Source: Puffinus mauretanicus (taxonomy: Eukaryota; Chordata; Aves; Procellariiformes; Procellariidae). From it: 64,000 nt of DNA. The stretch covers positions 372,001 to 436,000 of the forward strand of contig JAJKFH010002581.1 of NCBI GenBank assembly GCA_023333565.1, written 5' to 3'. Each line of letters starts with the position of its first letter. Positions within the stretch are counted from its first letter, which is position 1. Below the pieces are notes generated by a model. That model was not told the origin of the DNA and made no database searches. It saw only the letters and a list, made by a program, of their open reading frames with translations. Below are positions 13,646 to 26,080 of this stretch, piece after piece. The translations under genes were made by a program, and so were the position numbers.

Positions 13646-13816
13646 ACTGAGGAAGACCAAAGGTCCATGTAGCCCAGTACCCTCGTCACTAGCGATTGTC
13701 TAAGAAAATTAATAATAGGACAAACAGGTCCCTCCCATGTTTTTCAAGCAGGACTTCCCGAGATGGATGGGCTTTTTTCTATGTTGTAATTCTCAATGGA
13801 TTTCTTTTTGAGGTCC
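13646..13816 (-). mobile_element. Old CR1 LINE, 3' segment (part 1 of 3)
   Basis: Read on the plus strand, the GGTCCATGTAGCCCAGTACC block resembles the antisense of the 3' UTR of old amniote CR1 elements, the type abundant in turtles and crocodilians. The old element then continues on both sides of the inserted LTRs (14382-14833 and 15221-15770). It is highly diverged and AT-drifted, so it is much older than the CR1 at 28.3-29.4 kb. Orientation is antisense: element 3' end at low coordinates, 5' direction at high coordinates. Confidence 0.55.
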
Positions 13817-14376
13817 TGTCCTAGTTTCAGCTGGGATAGTGTTAATTTTCTTCCTAGTAGCTGGTATAGTGCTGTGTTTTGGATTTAGGATGAGAAGAAT
13901 GGTGATAACACACTGATGTTGCTAAGTAGTGCTTACAGTGAGTCAAGGACTTTCAGCTGTGCTCTGCCAAGTGCACAAGAAACTGGGAGGGAGCACAGCC
14001 AGGACTGCTGACCCAACAGGGTATTCCATACCATATGATGTCATGCTCAGCACATAACACTGCGGGAAGAAGGAGGAAGGGGAGGACATTTGGAGAGATG
14101 ACGTTTGTCTTTCCAAGTAACCGTTACGCGTGATGGAGCCCTGCTTTCCTGGAGATGGTTGAACACCTGCCTGCCCATGGGAAGGAGTGAAGGAATTCCT
14201 TATTTTGCTTTGCTTGCGTGCGTGGCTTCTGCTTTACCTATTAAACTGTCTTTATCTCAACCCATGAGTTTTCTCACTTTTACCCACTCTTCTGATTCTC
14301 TCCCCCATCCCACTGTGGGGGGAGTGAGCGAGCGGCTGTGTGGGGCTTAGTTGCTGGCTGGGGTTAAACCACAACA
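13817..14376 (+). mobile_element. Solo LTR of an avian endogenous retrovirus, complete
   Basis: A 560-bp LTR with TG...CA ends (TGTCCTAGTTTCAGC... to ...GTTAAACCACAACA). Orientation is inferred from ATTAAA at 14240-14245, a likely polyadenylation signal, which is followed by a T/C-rich U5-like part and a G-rich segment before the 3' end. The flanks GGTCC (13812-13816) and TGTCC (14377-14381) match at 4 of 5 bases, suggesting a decayed 5-bp target duplication, as in ERV-L-like (class III) elements. No gag, pol or env sequence adjoins it, so it is a solo LTR left by LTR-LTR recombination. It interrupts an older CR1. The 81-codon open frame inside it is incidental. Confidence 0.88.
14240..14245 (+). 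promoter_or_regulatory. Putative LTR polyadenylation signal ATTAAA
   Basis: ATTAAA sits at the expected R/U5 side of the LTR. The LTR at 22.9 kb has ATTGAA at the equivalent place, so its signal looks mutated. Inferred from position only. Confidence 0.45.
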
Positions 14377-14381
14377 TGTCC

Positions 14382-14833
14382 CTATCCCAGGTTCCTTCAA
14401 GATACTTCTAAAATTTTAGCAAGTGCAACATCCTTTCTCAATGATTTCTACAGGTCTTATGTCCATTACTTAAAGAACCTCTCCTTTGTTCTGAGCCAGT
14501 TCTCTACCTACTTTCTTCTAGTAGCTTATGATTTCATAGAGCATCACAGATTTTTAGACATCTCTTTTCCAAATTGAAGACTCTCAGCCTAATCAGTCAT
14601 CTTCTGTATGGAAACTCTTCCAGACCACACTTCAGTCCTGTTTTTTACCTCTGAGGCTTTTTCAACTTCAGTACCCACTTTCTGAGTTCAGGGGACTAAA
14701 CCTGCATGCAGTAATCAAGACATAGGCAAGTCCTGGATTGTTCAACGGCATACTGATGTTATTTGTTTTATCCTTTATTCCTTTCATAATAGTCAATCAG
14801 CACTTAATTTGATTATTTTTAATCCTATTCAGC
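14382..14833 (-). mobile_element. Old CR1 LINE (part 2 of 3)
   Basis: Plus-strand text follows the antisense order of old CR1 ORF2. A CATCTCTTTTCCAAATTGAAG block (start at 14560) and a GTATGGAAACTCTTCC block (14607 onward) correspond to the region encoding the C-terminus. A GCATGCAGTAATCAAGACAT block (14703 onward) corresponds to the stretch encoding an LEYCVQxWxPH-like motif. No intact frame survives. Both ends are cut by LTR insertions. Confidence 0.65.
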
Positions 14834-15220
14834 TGTGCTGGTTTTGGCTGGGATAGACTTAATTTTCTTCATAGTAGCTAGCATGGGGCTGTGTTTTGGA
14901 TTTGTGCTGGAAGCAGTGTTGATAACACAGGGATGTTTTCGTTACTGCTGAACAGTGCTTACACAGAGTCAAGGCCTTTTCTGCTCCTCACCCCACCCCA
15001 CCAGCGAGGAGGCTGGGGGTGCACCAGGAGCTGGGAGGGAACACAACTGGGACAGCTGACCCAACTGACCAAAGGGATATCCCATACCATATGACATCAT
15101 GCTCAGCAATAAAAGCTGGGGGAAGGATGAGGAAGGGGGGGACATTCAGAGTTACGGCATTTGTCTTCCCAAGTAACTGTTATGTGTGATGGAGCCCTGC
15201 TTTCCTGGAGATGGCTAAAC
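14834..15220 (+). mobile_element. LTR of the same family, 3'-truncated
   Basis: Begins TGTGCTGGTTTTGGCTGGG and tracks the 13.8-kb LTR through the AACAGTGCTTACA, GGAGCTGGGAGGGAACACA, CCATACCATATGACATCATG and TGTGATGGAGCCCTGC blocks, then diverges shortly after CTGGAGATGG near 15,215. The last ~150 bp (polyadenylation region and U5) are missing. AATAAAAGC at 15108-15116 sits upstream of the GGGGGAAGGA block where a TATA box would be expected; the other two copies have changed bases there. Short CAGC flanks (14830-14833 and 15222-15225) could be remains of a target duplication or microhomology from the deletion. Confidence 0.85.
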
Positions 15221-15770
15221 CCAGCTTTTTCACGGAACTACCTATTATTATGATTCTGGAGGAAGATATTGGATTTTTTGTCTGCTCGGAGGCCAATGCT
15301 GTATATATATTAAAAAAAAAAATCAGAATTTCTTCCTATGTGCACCACTCATGCTGAATTTCACCTTCGTTTTATTGGCATTCCACTTGAATTCTTCACA
15401 GCTAATGCTCACCCTTACTACCCTGAAAGAAGTCATAAAACTGTTGCCTCACAGCACACCCCCTCCCAAGTCCTTTGTGAATGTACATTACAATACAGGT
15501 CTCAGTGGAAGCCTGCTGGTAAGCTTGACCAATTGCAAGAATAACCTGTTGTAAGGACTGCATCATAAGAAATTCCCATTTACTCCTACTCTTTTAATAG
15601 TTATTTATCTATATATAAATATAATAGTTATTTATAGCATTCACTATCTTTTAATAGTTATTTATCAAGCTATGATCTTCCCTCTACTGCCCTGGCTGCT
15701 CAGTTTCCACATAAAACTTCTGTAATAAGTTTTGTCAAAGCCTTTAGGAAATCCAAGCAGAATATGGACT
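15221..15770 (-). mobile_element. Old CR1 LINE (part 3 of 3)
   Basis: Recognisable blocks are 15338-15400 (antisense of the region encoding the MxFNxxKCxVLHxG-like motif; plus-strand CATGCTGAATTTCACC) and 15733-15770 (TTTTGTCAAAGCCTTTAGGA, antisense of the upstream RT region). The DNA between, including an AT-rich direct-repeat patch at 15590-15666, is too eroded to align by eye. Identity is inferred from block order consistent with parts 1 and 2. Confidence 0.55.
15590..15666 (+). repeat. AT-rich direct repeats
   Basis: A 20-bp sequence (TCTTTTAATAGTTATTTATC) occurs exactly at 15590-15609 and 15647-15666, with a third partial copy (AATAGTTATTTAT) at 15623-15635. Probably a local tandem expansion within the old CR1 fragment. 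Confidence 0.85.
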
Positions 15771-18700
15771 CAGAGTGCATTGCTTGGCACCTCCTGAGCC
15801 AGAGCTAAGGATAGTATATTGTACACAACATATACCTCGAAGAGCGATGCCATGTCTAAACTCTCCTGCAATACCTGATAATTGTTCTAATTTAGCTGAC
15901 TTGTTGGGGAGGAATAAGCACAGCCCTTTGAAAGAGAGACTGCACCAAATTTTTATTTAAGTTATGCAAACCTTCCTGATAAGGCTTTTGTTATTACTTT
16001 TTCTTACATTTAATTGCAAAAGACATAAAGGCTAACTACACAACATACATGTAAGGAGATAATGTCTGTTTGTGCTTCTAGGAGTAGGATAATCCAAATT
16101 TAGCATGGCTACCCCAGTTGTTTCAAAATTACTCTGGTCTCTAGAAATAGTTGGAACTGGGACATAAATAGAAGGCATCGAACAGTGGTACTCTGCATAT
16201 GTTTATTTAAATATTATAACTATTTGTAATTTATGTTACTGTATGCGTTATCCTTTCACCACTGAAACAAAGAATGTAATTTGTACGTAACACAGTCTTG
16301 CTTTGAACCCTCAATGAGAACACCATGTGGCGAGAGTTCAGCTATTAGTTTTAAATGCTTTTTAGGTCTGTGAAATGCAGATAATTCATTAAAATGCAAT
16401 TATGCAATGAAAATTCAGAAAGAGTAAAATGCTCTTCTTTTTAGTTCATTTCCATGTTAAATTAAAGATCTTAACCTGTGTATTATACATATCTTTATTA
16501 AATTTTTAAAAAATTCTAATTTAAAAAAAAATTCCTAAAAAACATTAAAGATGTTGAATAATTTCTTTTTGCTGATTTAAACACAACTCCTTACCTTTCA
16601 CTTTAATTTATAATAGCTCTGGAAATTTCTTATCTAAGTCTTCCGATGTTCCTAAAAATGCTACTATTTTGGGGGGAACGAAGTTTAAATGTGTTTGTGG
16701 GGAAAGAGAGTTCTATGAGTTACCATTGGACAAATCTACGAAAGCTTATATTTTTCTTATATAACATCAGTACATATATGCAAGTTCAACATCTCTAACT
16801 CTTCAACATGCTCAAATATTACAGCTCAGAAAATGCTCATCAATGCACGTTCTCAGCTAGCCAGCAGTGTTTACATAGAGACAGTTAACTTTTCTTATAC
16901 ATTTGAACACAACCAATATAAGTATATTGATCAAGCAGTGCATAATTAACTCTGCCTGTTGGAGAACGTTATTGGGCCATTGCCTCTTCCAAAGACATTA
17001 CAGCCGTGGTCTACAAAGCATTACTCACAGACTAATGGCTAAGGACCCCGCAACAACATTGACATCAAACACTCACCCCAGGCTCCAATGGTGCGTTTGC
17101 ACCAGGTAGTGCAGTGGCTTCTTACTACTAAGAAGAACAGCAAGGCCTACAAGAAAAGTAGCTGTTAGAAATATGAAAGTTCAGAGCTTTGCATGTACAT
17201 AGATTTCACCACACACAGGTTGAGAATCTTGTGCTTCAACTAGTAGCAGTCTCAGCCCCATCAATATATTAAGCACATATCCCTCATGCAATGCAGCTGG
17301 AAAAGGCACTAAAGCTTAATGATCAGCTGGCTCCTTTGAGGATGTCCACAATTAACAAGTCCTTTACAGCTGTATTCAATAACTTTTTGGCATGGAGACA
17401 GGACTCTTTTTTAATGATGTCAACTATATGTTCCAGTTAACTACTCTATTTCTTACCTATCAATATGTATTAGTAGTATGAACAGTAACACAAATTTTCT
17501 TTCTAGTGCAAGTATAACATCAGATGGTATCATCCTGAATATTTAGTTCAATTTCACTGAATAAGATTATAATTTTAGAAGTATGATGCTAATAGCATGT
17601 TTCAGCATCCTTCTACTACATAGTTTACTCCAAACAGGCAATCACATACAATAATCTCAGAAACATTATTTCAAATGTTAGTTCAAACCAAATACTAGTT
17701 AAAAAACCCACACCCCCAATTTAAAAAAAAAATTTGTTTAATTTTTTGCTACATTTTCTACTTTCAGGTACATGCATCATCTGTCACCGTCAGTAGAATC
17801 TGAAATGATTAATAATCCTGAAAAGGTTACTCAAACTCAAACTCACTGAAAAAAACCCCCAACCAAATATAAAAATAGACATTTCCATGACAATTTCAGC
17901 CAAAGTTTGCTGATTTGGCTCACTTACAAACCAGGAGTAGTTCCAATAAATATGCAAGTACTTATTTGAACCTTCATTTAAGTGGGTAAAAACTGCAGAG
18001 AAGTCTATGGATTTACTTCTGCTTAATCAGATGTCAGTGTGGCCTTGTGCCTTTGGTTTTGCCTGCGTTTCAGAACTAGGCAGTGACAGCTATTTTGAAC
18101 AGGATACTAAATCTAAATGGTCATATTAATGTTAATAAACCATCTTTGCTAGCAATACTGAAGAGCACATAGTGAGCATGTGGCTGTAACTTTGCATTTG
18201 GTACTTAGAAGCTGGCAGTGTTTTGCAAGCCAGGTAGAATTTCAAAGAATATGCAGTGCATTAATGGTCTTCAGGTTTGCACATCCTTAATGAACCCCAC
18301 TTCCCACTCCAAAAACAAACAAATTAAAAAAAAACCAGGAAAAAAAAAAGTAAAGGAAGTTCTGGAATAAAGGAACAGTGCTGAGGAAATTAAAGTAAAC
18401 CATTATTTTCTTTTTAATAACAAAAATAAAATGGAAACCATTCTAACATAACTCTAATTCTGCTTCTGGCTGGCAGTTAAAATCCTATGACCTTCTTTTT
18501 TATTTTAGTCATAAGCTTTCATCTCTTGAAGCAACATGGCACAAGCTATGGGTATGAGCTTATTAAAGTTCAAGTCATTGTTAAAAGCAAATACCTACTG
18601 AGCACAAGCCGATGCAAGGAAGAACTCTTTAAATTGTTTACAAAGAGTACCTGCACCTCACCAAAAAAAAAAAAGACTGGAAATAAAACTGACTCCTAGT

Positions 18701-21700
18701 TTATTTTCAAATGTTTCAACCCTGTTTTCTAGGAAACAATTAGTTTCCCAAATTGTTTGAGAACAGAGATGCTACAGCCTCATTCTCTCACATCAATGGA
18801 GTTCCACAGTTCCAGTTGTGCAGAACTGGCGGTAGAAATTGCCTTGTAGTATCTGAAGTTATTCCTAGCTACAAACAAAGCTGCAGGGAGATTTGCCCCT
18901 TGTCAATTGTCAATGTATCTGTCCTTCATTTGGGAATAAAAATCCATTAGATTATGTCTCTTGTGGATTCCTTTTATGAGAGGAATGTTTAAGAGGCACT
19001 CTCGTGCCACGATGAAATAGCGCTTCTTTGTTTACAGCGTCCATTTGGGATGTCTGTTCTCTTGAAAGCATTTCCCTTTTGTGCCAATAAAATTTCTGCC
19101 AAATTTTAACTCTGTAATTCCTTGTTAACAAGGAGGAAGCTCTTGAACTTTCAGCACAGGAGAAACTCAGGAGTTCGGACCTCATTTTGAACATTCCCAG
19201 CATCCTCATATGTGGTCAACTGGAAGCAATTTAATTTGTGTCCTTTATTTGGTGAGTGTTGATGTCAGCATTTTAGTTTGAATCAGTTGCTTTTGAGGCC
19301 AGTCTCCAAATTGTCCCTAGTTTCATGCTGTGGTTTACATTGCAGAGACGTTGCAGAATGTGTGGAAACTAAAGCAGACAATGTGCGCTGGGACGGGACC
19401 TGAAGTGGTGCTGGCAGGCGTTCAGTTCACAGAACCAAACCGGTCTGAAGTAAACCCTCCAACACCATTACTGGGCTGAATGTTGAGTCCTTTGCGTCAA
19501 ATATTCTTACCCCCAAAATGAGGCAAATGTTAACAATGCAAAATTTCTATAATTGGTTAAATTGAAATTAAGAAAAATTGCTGAACTGCTTCAAGTCAAG
19601 CAAGGAATACACTGGCAATACTCAGAGCAGAAACCATAAACCTTGGCTGTTAACCTGCAGCTCTGGCAAGCTCACAAATAAGAACAGATATTTATCTTCT
19701 TTAAAAGTGATTATTATTAAATATATGATGAGTCATTTAAGAGCAGTATTTCTGTAGCACTTCCAAGTGCTTAATTTTCAAGTACAAATTACAATTCTGT
19801 TACTTGAGTGCATGCTGAATTTAATCTTACGGGCTTTAGTGTCACAATGCATAAGTAAGTATTACTGAATAATCCAGGTAGTATTAAATTCAAGAACAGG
19901 TAGGAATGATTATAAGAGATGGAATATTTTACAAAATCAATTGGAATAATGATGGACTAGGATTCTGACAGAAATATTCTGTCAGAGTAGTTCTATAGTT
20001 TTGATACAGAAGTATCAAACATTTGAATGCTGTGGAAAGTCAGTTCTGAAAGCAACCTAAATCATTGACAAAGGAAATTCCTCCACACGGATGCTCTGCA
20101 TATCCTGCTTTAAAGTCAAACAAAGTAGAAATACCAAAAAAATCATTAGGTTTTTTTAAACCCCTTGCCTTCAAAAATGAGTATTGTTTAGGAAATCAAT
20201 ATCTGTATATTAGGGAACATTATATATTTTAATATTTATATTGTCTTGTCATAACAAATATTTTCAGCATATCAAATGTTTCATGATACAAAATGTAATC
20301 CGAGTAACAGTGTTAATAATCAAAATAACTGTACTTTCCACCTGGATAGGCAGAATACTTAGGCATACATATAACCTATGTTGAGATTGTCCTTGTACAT
20401 ATGTGTGATGCACTGGTCTGACCAAGATCAGTGATCTGATATTCATAATTTAGGTGTGCATTTGCATAACTATATCTCAGAGACACCTAACCTCGAAGTT
20501 ATATATATGGTTATACACATATATTTCCATATGTAGTAGAGGAGAGATGTACAAAGTATATGATTGTAAGGATATAGGTTATTTTAATGGTGAATGTATT
20601 TTAAAGTGAGACATCTACGAACCATTAAAATTGCATGAATTATCTCATATCATTCCCTTCAGCTGACAAAGAAGTTTTTAATGTGGAGTCAAATATCCCT
20701 ATGAAAAAGGCTTTTAAGCAAATCTCTAACTGGCTTTGTCCCACCTGCTGGATAGTAGTCTATAGCGTTGAACACAACTGGCATTTTTACATATTTTGCA
20801 ATGATAGCCACTGTGTTTCTCCTAGCCTATTTGCAAGATTCTCTTATCATCATGAGCAGTGATAGGGTGTTTCAATTCCTCTTCCCTCTGCAGCATCTTT
20901 ATAATTTATTTTTGAAAAAGCAGAGAGCAATTTTGCTTTCATATCTATTATTTCTTGGCCAGTCAGTTGCCTGTGCCCCTCTGCAGCACCGCCAATGTCC
21001 TAAGATAATAAGCATATCACTTCTTGCAATGCATCTTTTCTCAAACAGTGTGGTGCCTCAGATTCCAAATCCATACAGAAAAACCTCAAGTCTCTGTGTA
21101 GCAACATGATGCTGCACTGCACAAACCATGCCACAAAGCTGAAGTTATCAGGTTATTTCAGGGTTCCAGTAGATAGTAATATTGAACTGCATCTGCTGGG
21201 GCAGCTCCAAACTAGAAATGAGCCAATACCTCCAAGGAATGCAGGATTTTAATGTAGAATTCCAGTGTCCATCAATCATTCACCATTAAAGATTAAATTA
21301 GACTAGAAAGATGAAAGTTAACAAAAAGCAATTGAAATACATCACAGTCCTTTCTCAAATATTTTGTGATTTTTAAAATCAATGGACTTCAGAGTAAAAC
21401 CTGTAATTGTTGAAACAAAATAGAGCACAGACTGTAGAAGCCTCATCATGCAATCTTTGCTTTCAGTTGTTTATCTCAACAACAAATTTCAGTATAGTTT
21501 TTATATATTTATTTTTTTAACAGAACACAGGTATGTATTTTACAAGAAAGAAACATCTTTAAATGTTTAAAAAAGCCTAATTAAGGAAATACTACTTCCT
21601 TGATAATCTTATGAAACGTTTTGGCATAAAACCCCTCAATATCTGTAGATCTCATATTTTATTTATTACCACTGTGTTTTAAACACTTGAGCTTTAGTTT

Positions 21701-22653
21701 ATAGCATTCGAAAGACTAAAATATGGTTATTAAGTATGACTGTAAGGTAAAAAACAATAGCAGCTTAGCTAATGCTAGTCTCAGATGATAGATCACTTGA
21801 ATATGATATAAAAATAATCCTTTTCGGGGATTTGGAACCTATTCTTTTCTCAAGTAGGACACTGCAATTTGTCAGTGAACCACAGTCAGGTCAGTGTAGT
21901 GAGGTTGTTCCAGAGAGCTATGAGAAAAATAATTTCTTTCTAAAAGCAAATTGGAGATCTCAGTCGTCTTTGAATAGGGTATAAACAAGGTGCATTTGTC
22001 TCTTCTAAAACACAATTTCAGTTTTACAATAAATAGTTAAGTAACATTGTCCTGGTATCTCCCATTAGAATCAGTTCAATACCATATAATATAGCTTTGT
22101 TCAGCCATAGTTATTATTTAGTACCAGTGATTTTAGTTTGCCCTAAATATTTAGGAAATCATTAGTAAGAATCATTTTTTAGGTGAATAGCAAACAAAAG
22201 CCACATGATTTTTATTTCACTTCTCTTTTTTTCAACAATCCATTAAAAAAAAAAGAAATATCATGTGATTTAGGTGAATAATCATATGTCACAACTAATG
22301 ACAGTAGATAATCATACTGCAAAATTTGCAAACAGACCACAGGCGTAAATAACCTTCAGCTAATAATTTGATACATCTAACAAACGAAACAGCCAAGAAC
22401 ACTCATAAATGATTTGTGAAAATAAATTAATATGATTTGCCATTGATTATTCTTCTTGATTTGCTCACTCCCCTATAGTTTTCTAAACCTAGTCAAGCAG
22501 CTTCTGCAAAATCTGTGTTACTATTTAAATTATCTAAAGTAATCTTTTCTAAAATAAAATTCTAATATTTATTTTGTTACCCATTTATAACTCATTTAAC
22601 AGGCTTTAATCTTGTTATGATATCATATATACACATCAATATCCTTTCTTTAG
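15771..22653. other. Unassigned AT-rich non-coding DNA
   Basis: Nearly 7 kb with no recognisable gene, RNA or transposon. Overlapping 75- and 113-codon frames near 20.6-21.1 kb lack family signatures and disagree in frame, so I treat them as chance. Small features: a 7-bp inverted repeat AGCACTT-CC-AAGTGCT at 19756-19771 and A-run/C-run junctions at 17701 and 17849. Confidence 0.5.
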
Positions 22654-22886
22654 AATCTCACAAGATGATCAACTTATTGAACATCACAAAGAGCTGGAAA
22701 CCATGGAAGACAGCCAAAGAAGAGAAGTGAAGAATCACACAATTACTGGAGAGCTAGGAAATAGCCAATGACAATAATAAAAGATGAAAATGACAACAGA
22801 AGACAACTCAAAGAACATTAGGAAAAGCTTGAAAGGGCTGTATTGTTCTTGGAATTTTTCTACCGCCTTCAGTTATGCTATGGGTC

Positions 22887-23434
22887 TGTCCTGGTTTCAG
22901 CTGGGATAGAGTTGATTTTCTTCCTGACTTTCTTTGGATTTAGGATGAGAAGAATGGTGATAACTCACTGATGTTTTAGTTGTTGCTAAGTAATGTTTAC
23001 ACTATCAGCTTCCCATGCCCTGTCAGGTGCACAGGAAACTGGGAGGGGGCACAGCCAGGACAGCTGACCCGACTGGCCAACAGGGTATTCCATACCATAC
23101 GATATCACGCTCAGCATGTAAAGCTGGGGGAAGAAGGAGGAAGGGGGGACGTTCGGAGTGATGGCGTTTGTCTCCCCAAGTCACCGTTACGCGTGATGGA
23201 GCCCTGCTGTCCTGGAGATGGCTGAACACCTGCCTGCCGGTGGGAAGGAGTGAATGAATTCCTTGTTTTGCTTTGCTTGCGTGCACAGCTTTTGCTTTAC
23301 CTATTGAACTGTTTTTATCTCAACCCTCGAGTTTTCTCACTTTTACTCTGCTGATTCTCTCCCCATCCCACTGTGGGGGGAGTGAGCAAGCAGCTGCGTG
23401 GGGCTTAGTTGCCAGCTGGGGTTAAACCACGACA
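22887..23434 (+). mobile_element. Solo LTR with perfect 5-bp target duplication
   Basis: A 548-bp LTR of the same family as the copies near 14 kb, from TGTCCTGGTTTCAGC to TTAAACCACGACA. It is flanked by exact GGGTC on both sides (22882-22886 and 23435-23439), which fixes the boundaries. A 5-bp duplication is the size expected for ERV-L-like integration. Compared with the 13.8-kb copy it has a short deletion near the 5' end (the ...CTAGTAGCTGG... stretch is missing) and ATTGAA in place of the ATTAAA signal. No internal retroviral sequence adjoins it. Open frames of 81 and 87 codons within it are incidental. Confidence 0.95.
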
Positions 23435-24010
23435 GGGTCAAACCTTAGAAGAGTACGGCTTAGGAAAATGGGAAAGGAATGAGAAGAGATTAAATTTTAA
23501 AAAAGAAACAAAATGGTTTAAATAGATATCTTTGAAGCTGTTTATTTAAAGAAACTTTTAAAATGCATTTTAAATGCATCTGTTAAGCAGCTGTGGGAAT
23601 TGTAGAATAGTAGCACTATGTTCTAAAGAAGGCATATAAAAAGATTGCAAAACTTCCAGTAAGATGGAAATTAGTGAAACACACTCTTTTGTCTAGGTTG
23701 TATCCCCTTGTCAGTAAAATGGATAAATCCTGTACAGGTGATTGAAAACTGGAAAGAGAATTTCTCTTCTACAATGAATGTATTTTGAGTGAATGTATAC
23801 TTAGACCATAAACACTCTAAAAGCAAAAAAAAAAGAACAAGGTTTCTAGAACACAGAAAAAGAGTGAAATGTATTAAAACTCTTATTTTGAGCTTTTATA
23901 TTAACTTTAAAAAGGACTCTGTGCTCAGTTACTTCAGATTTAACACACAAACCAAAAATCTCTCCATGAAATCAACTTATCCAAACAGTGATCGTTATTT
24001 GCTTATGACA

Positions 24011-24110
24011 GCTACTGTTCTAATCGCTCTGCACTTCCACAGTGTATTCCAGAGGATCCTTGATTTATTCACAGCTAATTTCTTAAATGTCACAACAGCT
24101 TTATGAAAGT
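24011..24110 (-). repeat. Probable MIR/L2-type 3' remnant
   Basis: The plus strand shows, in the right order, two blocks of the shared MIR/L2 3' region in antisense: ACTGTTCTAATCGCTCTGCA and TTAAATGTCACAACAGCTTT. Between them the match is poor. The element is ancient and heavily mutated, so confidence is limited. Confidence 0.38.
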
Positions 24111-26058
24111 CTGCAGCATCACTGGAATACCAATATCTTTGCAAAAGCCTCTAAAATGCAGAATATTAACCATTAATATCAATATGAAAAAGAGATTTAA
24201 AAAATATATATTCCAGCCATAAACTGCCATATATCCCTTTAGTATGGGTTACCTTTCTTTCCTCTTACGGAAATATTTTCAAAAAAACAAGACACAACTG
24301 AGCAAAGAACTAATGTATCATCTCTGCAAGATATTACAACTGCGTGTGTAAAATCTTGTGAGGTACCACCTTTCAAATGGCTAAAAGTGCAATGTAAAAT
24401 GGTTACAGGGGATGGAGACACGATAGATACATCTCAACATACAGGTCAAAGAACCTCGGGTAATGATCTCTCACTGATAAAGCATTATTAAGGTGATAAA
24501 GTTCCAGCCAATTTTAGATTATTGCAGCACAGATCGCATGGAAAAGCGACTCCCAACAAGAGGGATAGTCTGGCTGGCTGACACCTGTAATTGTTACTCA
24601 TGAAAACAGCAAATCCATCTGCCTAACAATTTCCTATTCTTCTCTCTGTGCTCAGCCTCTCCTGCCGCTCTTTTGTAAGTAGCTCATTCTTGAATGCTGG
24701 CAATATGTTAACATGTGGGTTGGTTGGCTCAGCAACTCCCAGGTGATGAGGGGAGAACAGGCAACTTCATAAACAAGGTTATTTTGCCCGAATAGGGATT
24801 TTGAACATGAGTAGTTCTATCCGTAAACCAAAACTGAAGTGTCAAATCCTAGAGGAGGAAAATAGATCCTAAGACACAGATTAATTTTTTTCCATTAGAA
24901 TTTTAATTTTCCCTTCGAAAGGTCATTTCATGACTACATAACTAATGAGGAAGGATATATTCCTTGAGTCATCTGGGATCTGCCACAGCACATCTGACCA
25001 AAGGTGAGACTACTGAACTATCACATTCCAGACAGATGAGAAGCTGCAGCTGCAGCTCATATCAAAGCTTGTGTGGCAGTTCATATTTGCCAATATATCT
25101 TTCAGGCTAAAAAGATGTGATTTCCTCCCTGGTGATTTCACAAGTGACTTTCAGCAATAGCTTGTTGTAAATTTAGCATGGCAAGGGTTTGCAAGAACAT
25201 ACTTGCCAAGACGCAGAGGCTTCCTTTATGAGACTATATATGTTTTAGTCTTCTCTGGATGATAATATGAACCCTAAGTAAGTATTTCTGAGTTTATTCC
25301 TCCAGGACTCCAGAAAGAATAAAAAGGAAAAGAGGGCACGCATCTCTGACTTTCTTGCTAATGTACACATTTATGATACTGTGCTCCCTTCAGTCGTTTT
25401 TGAGTACTTTGCCACTTAAAAATACATGCATTTAAAATGAAACAAAACCCAGAAAAGCTAGAACTTACTATTCTGCTGTGTCGTATAAATATTCAGTTAA
25501 ATGCTGCAACGGAGAGATGGCACTATCTGTCATCTTCAGCATTTCCAACATTTGTAACTTGACACTTAGCTGTTATTTAAAGCCTATTCTATATAAAAAC
25601 CAGCAGTAGTTTAAAATTGTTACTCTAAGTTAATTGTTTCCTGCCATACTTTGAGAGAGAGACACTTCTGCTCCTAATCTCTGTTAGAGTAACCCTCATT
25701 ACCCATTTTCTTCTCCTACTTTTCTGCTAAATTTTCTCATCTGTTTTAATACATTTTGTTAAGGGTGTTGGAACTGTAATGGCTTCTTTTAATTCTACTT
25801 ACTATTTTTTCTGTGTACTATGGCAGTCATCTAATCCTGTTTGAAAGCTTTTCAAAGAAATATGCACTATGCTACCTGCAGAAGCTTACCACATTCTGGT
25901 ACGGATGAAAAGGAGGCAAGAACGCCAGATTAAAAATCACCCTGTGCTCTCAGGCCTTGAGATTTCTGATTTAGCAAATGCCACAGAAGAGTCCTTGCTG
26001 ATTCTAGCAGCCACAGTGGGCCGTGCTGAGGGCTTGGGGAGATGCTGCTTACTTGGTT

Positions 26059-26080
26059 GAATGTTGTTCATTCAACATTC
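26059..26080. repeat. Perfect 8-bp hairpin
   Basis: GAATGTTG, a 6-base loop TTCATT, then CAACATTC. The overlapping stem TTGAATG/CATTCAA (26058-26075) gives an alternative fold. It is isolated and not followed by a T-run. No function assigned. Confidence 0.7.

Noticed and set aside
14105..14350. 81-codon frame; similar frames at 22,980-23,286
   Set aside because: Entirely inside LTRs, which are non-coding. They arise from the same LTR sequence.
20635..21109. Overlapping 75- and 113-codon frames
   Set aside because: Different phases, hydrophobic chance composition, no recognisable protein or repeat family.
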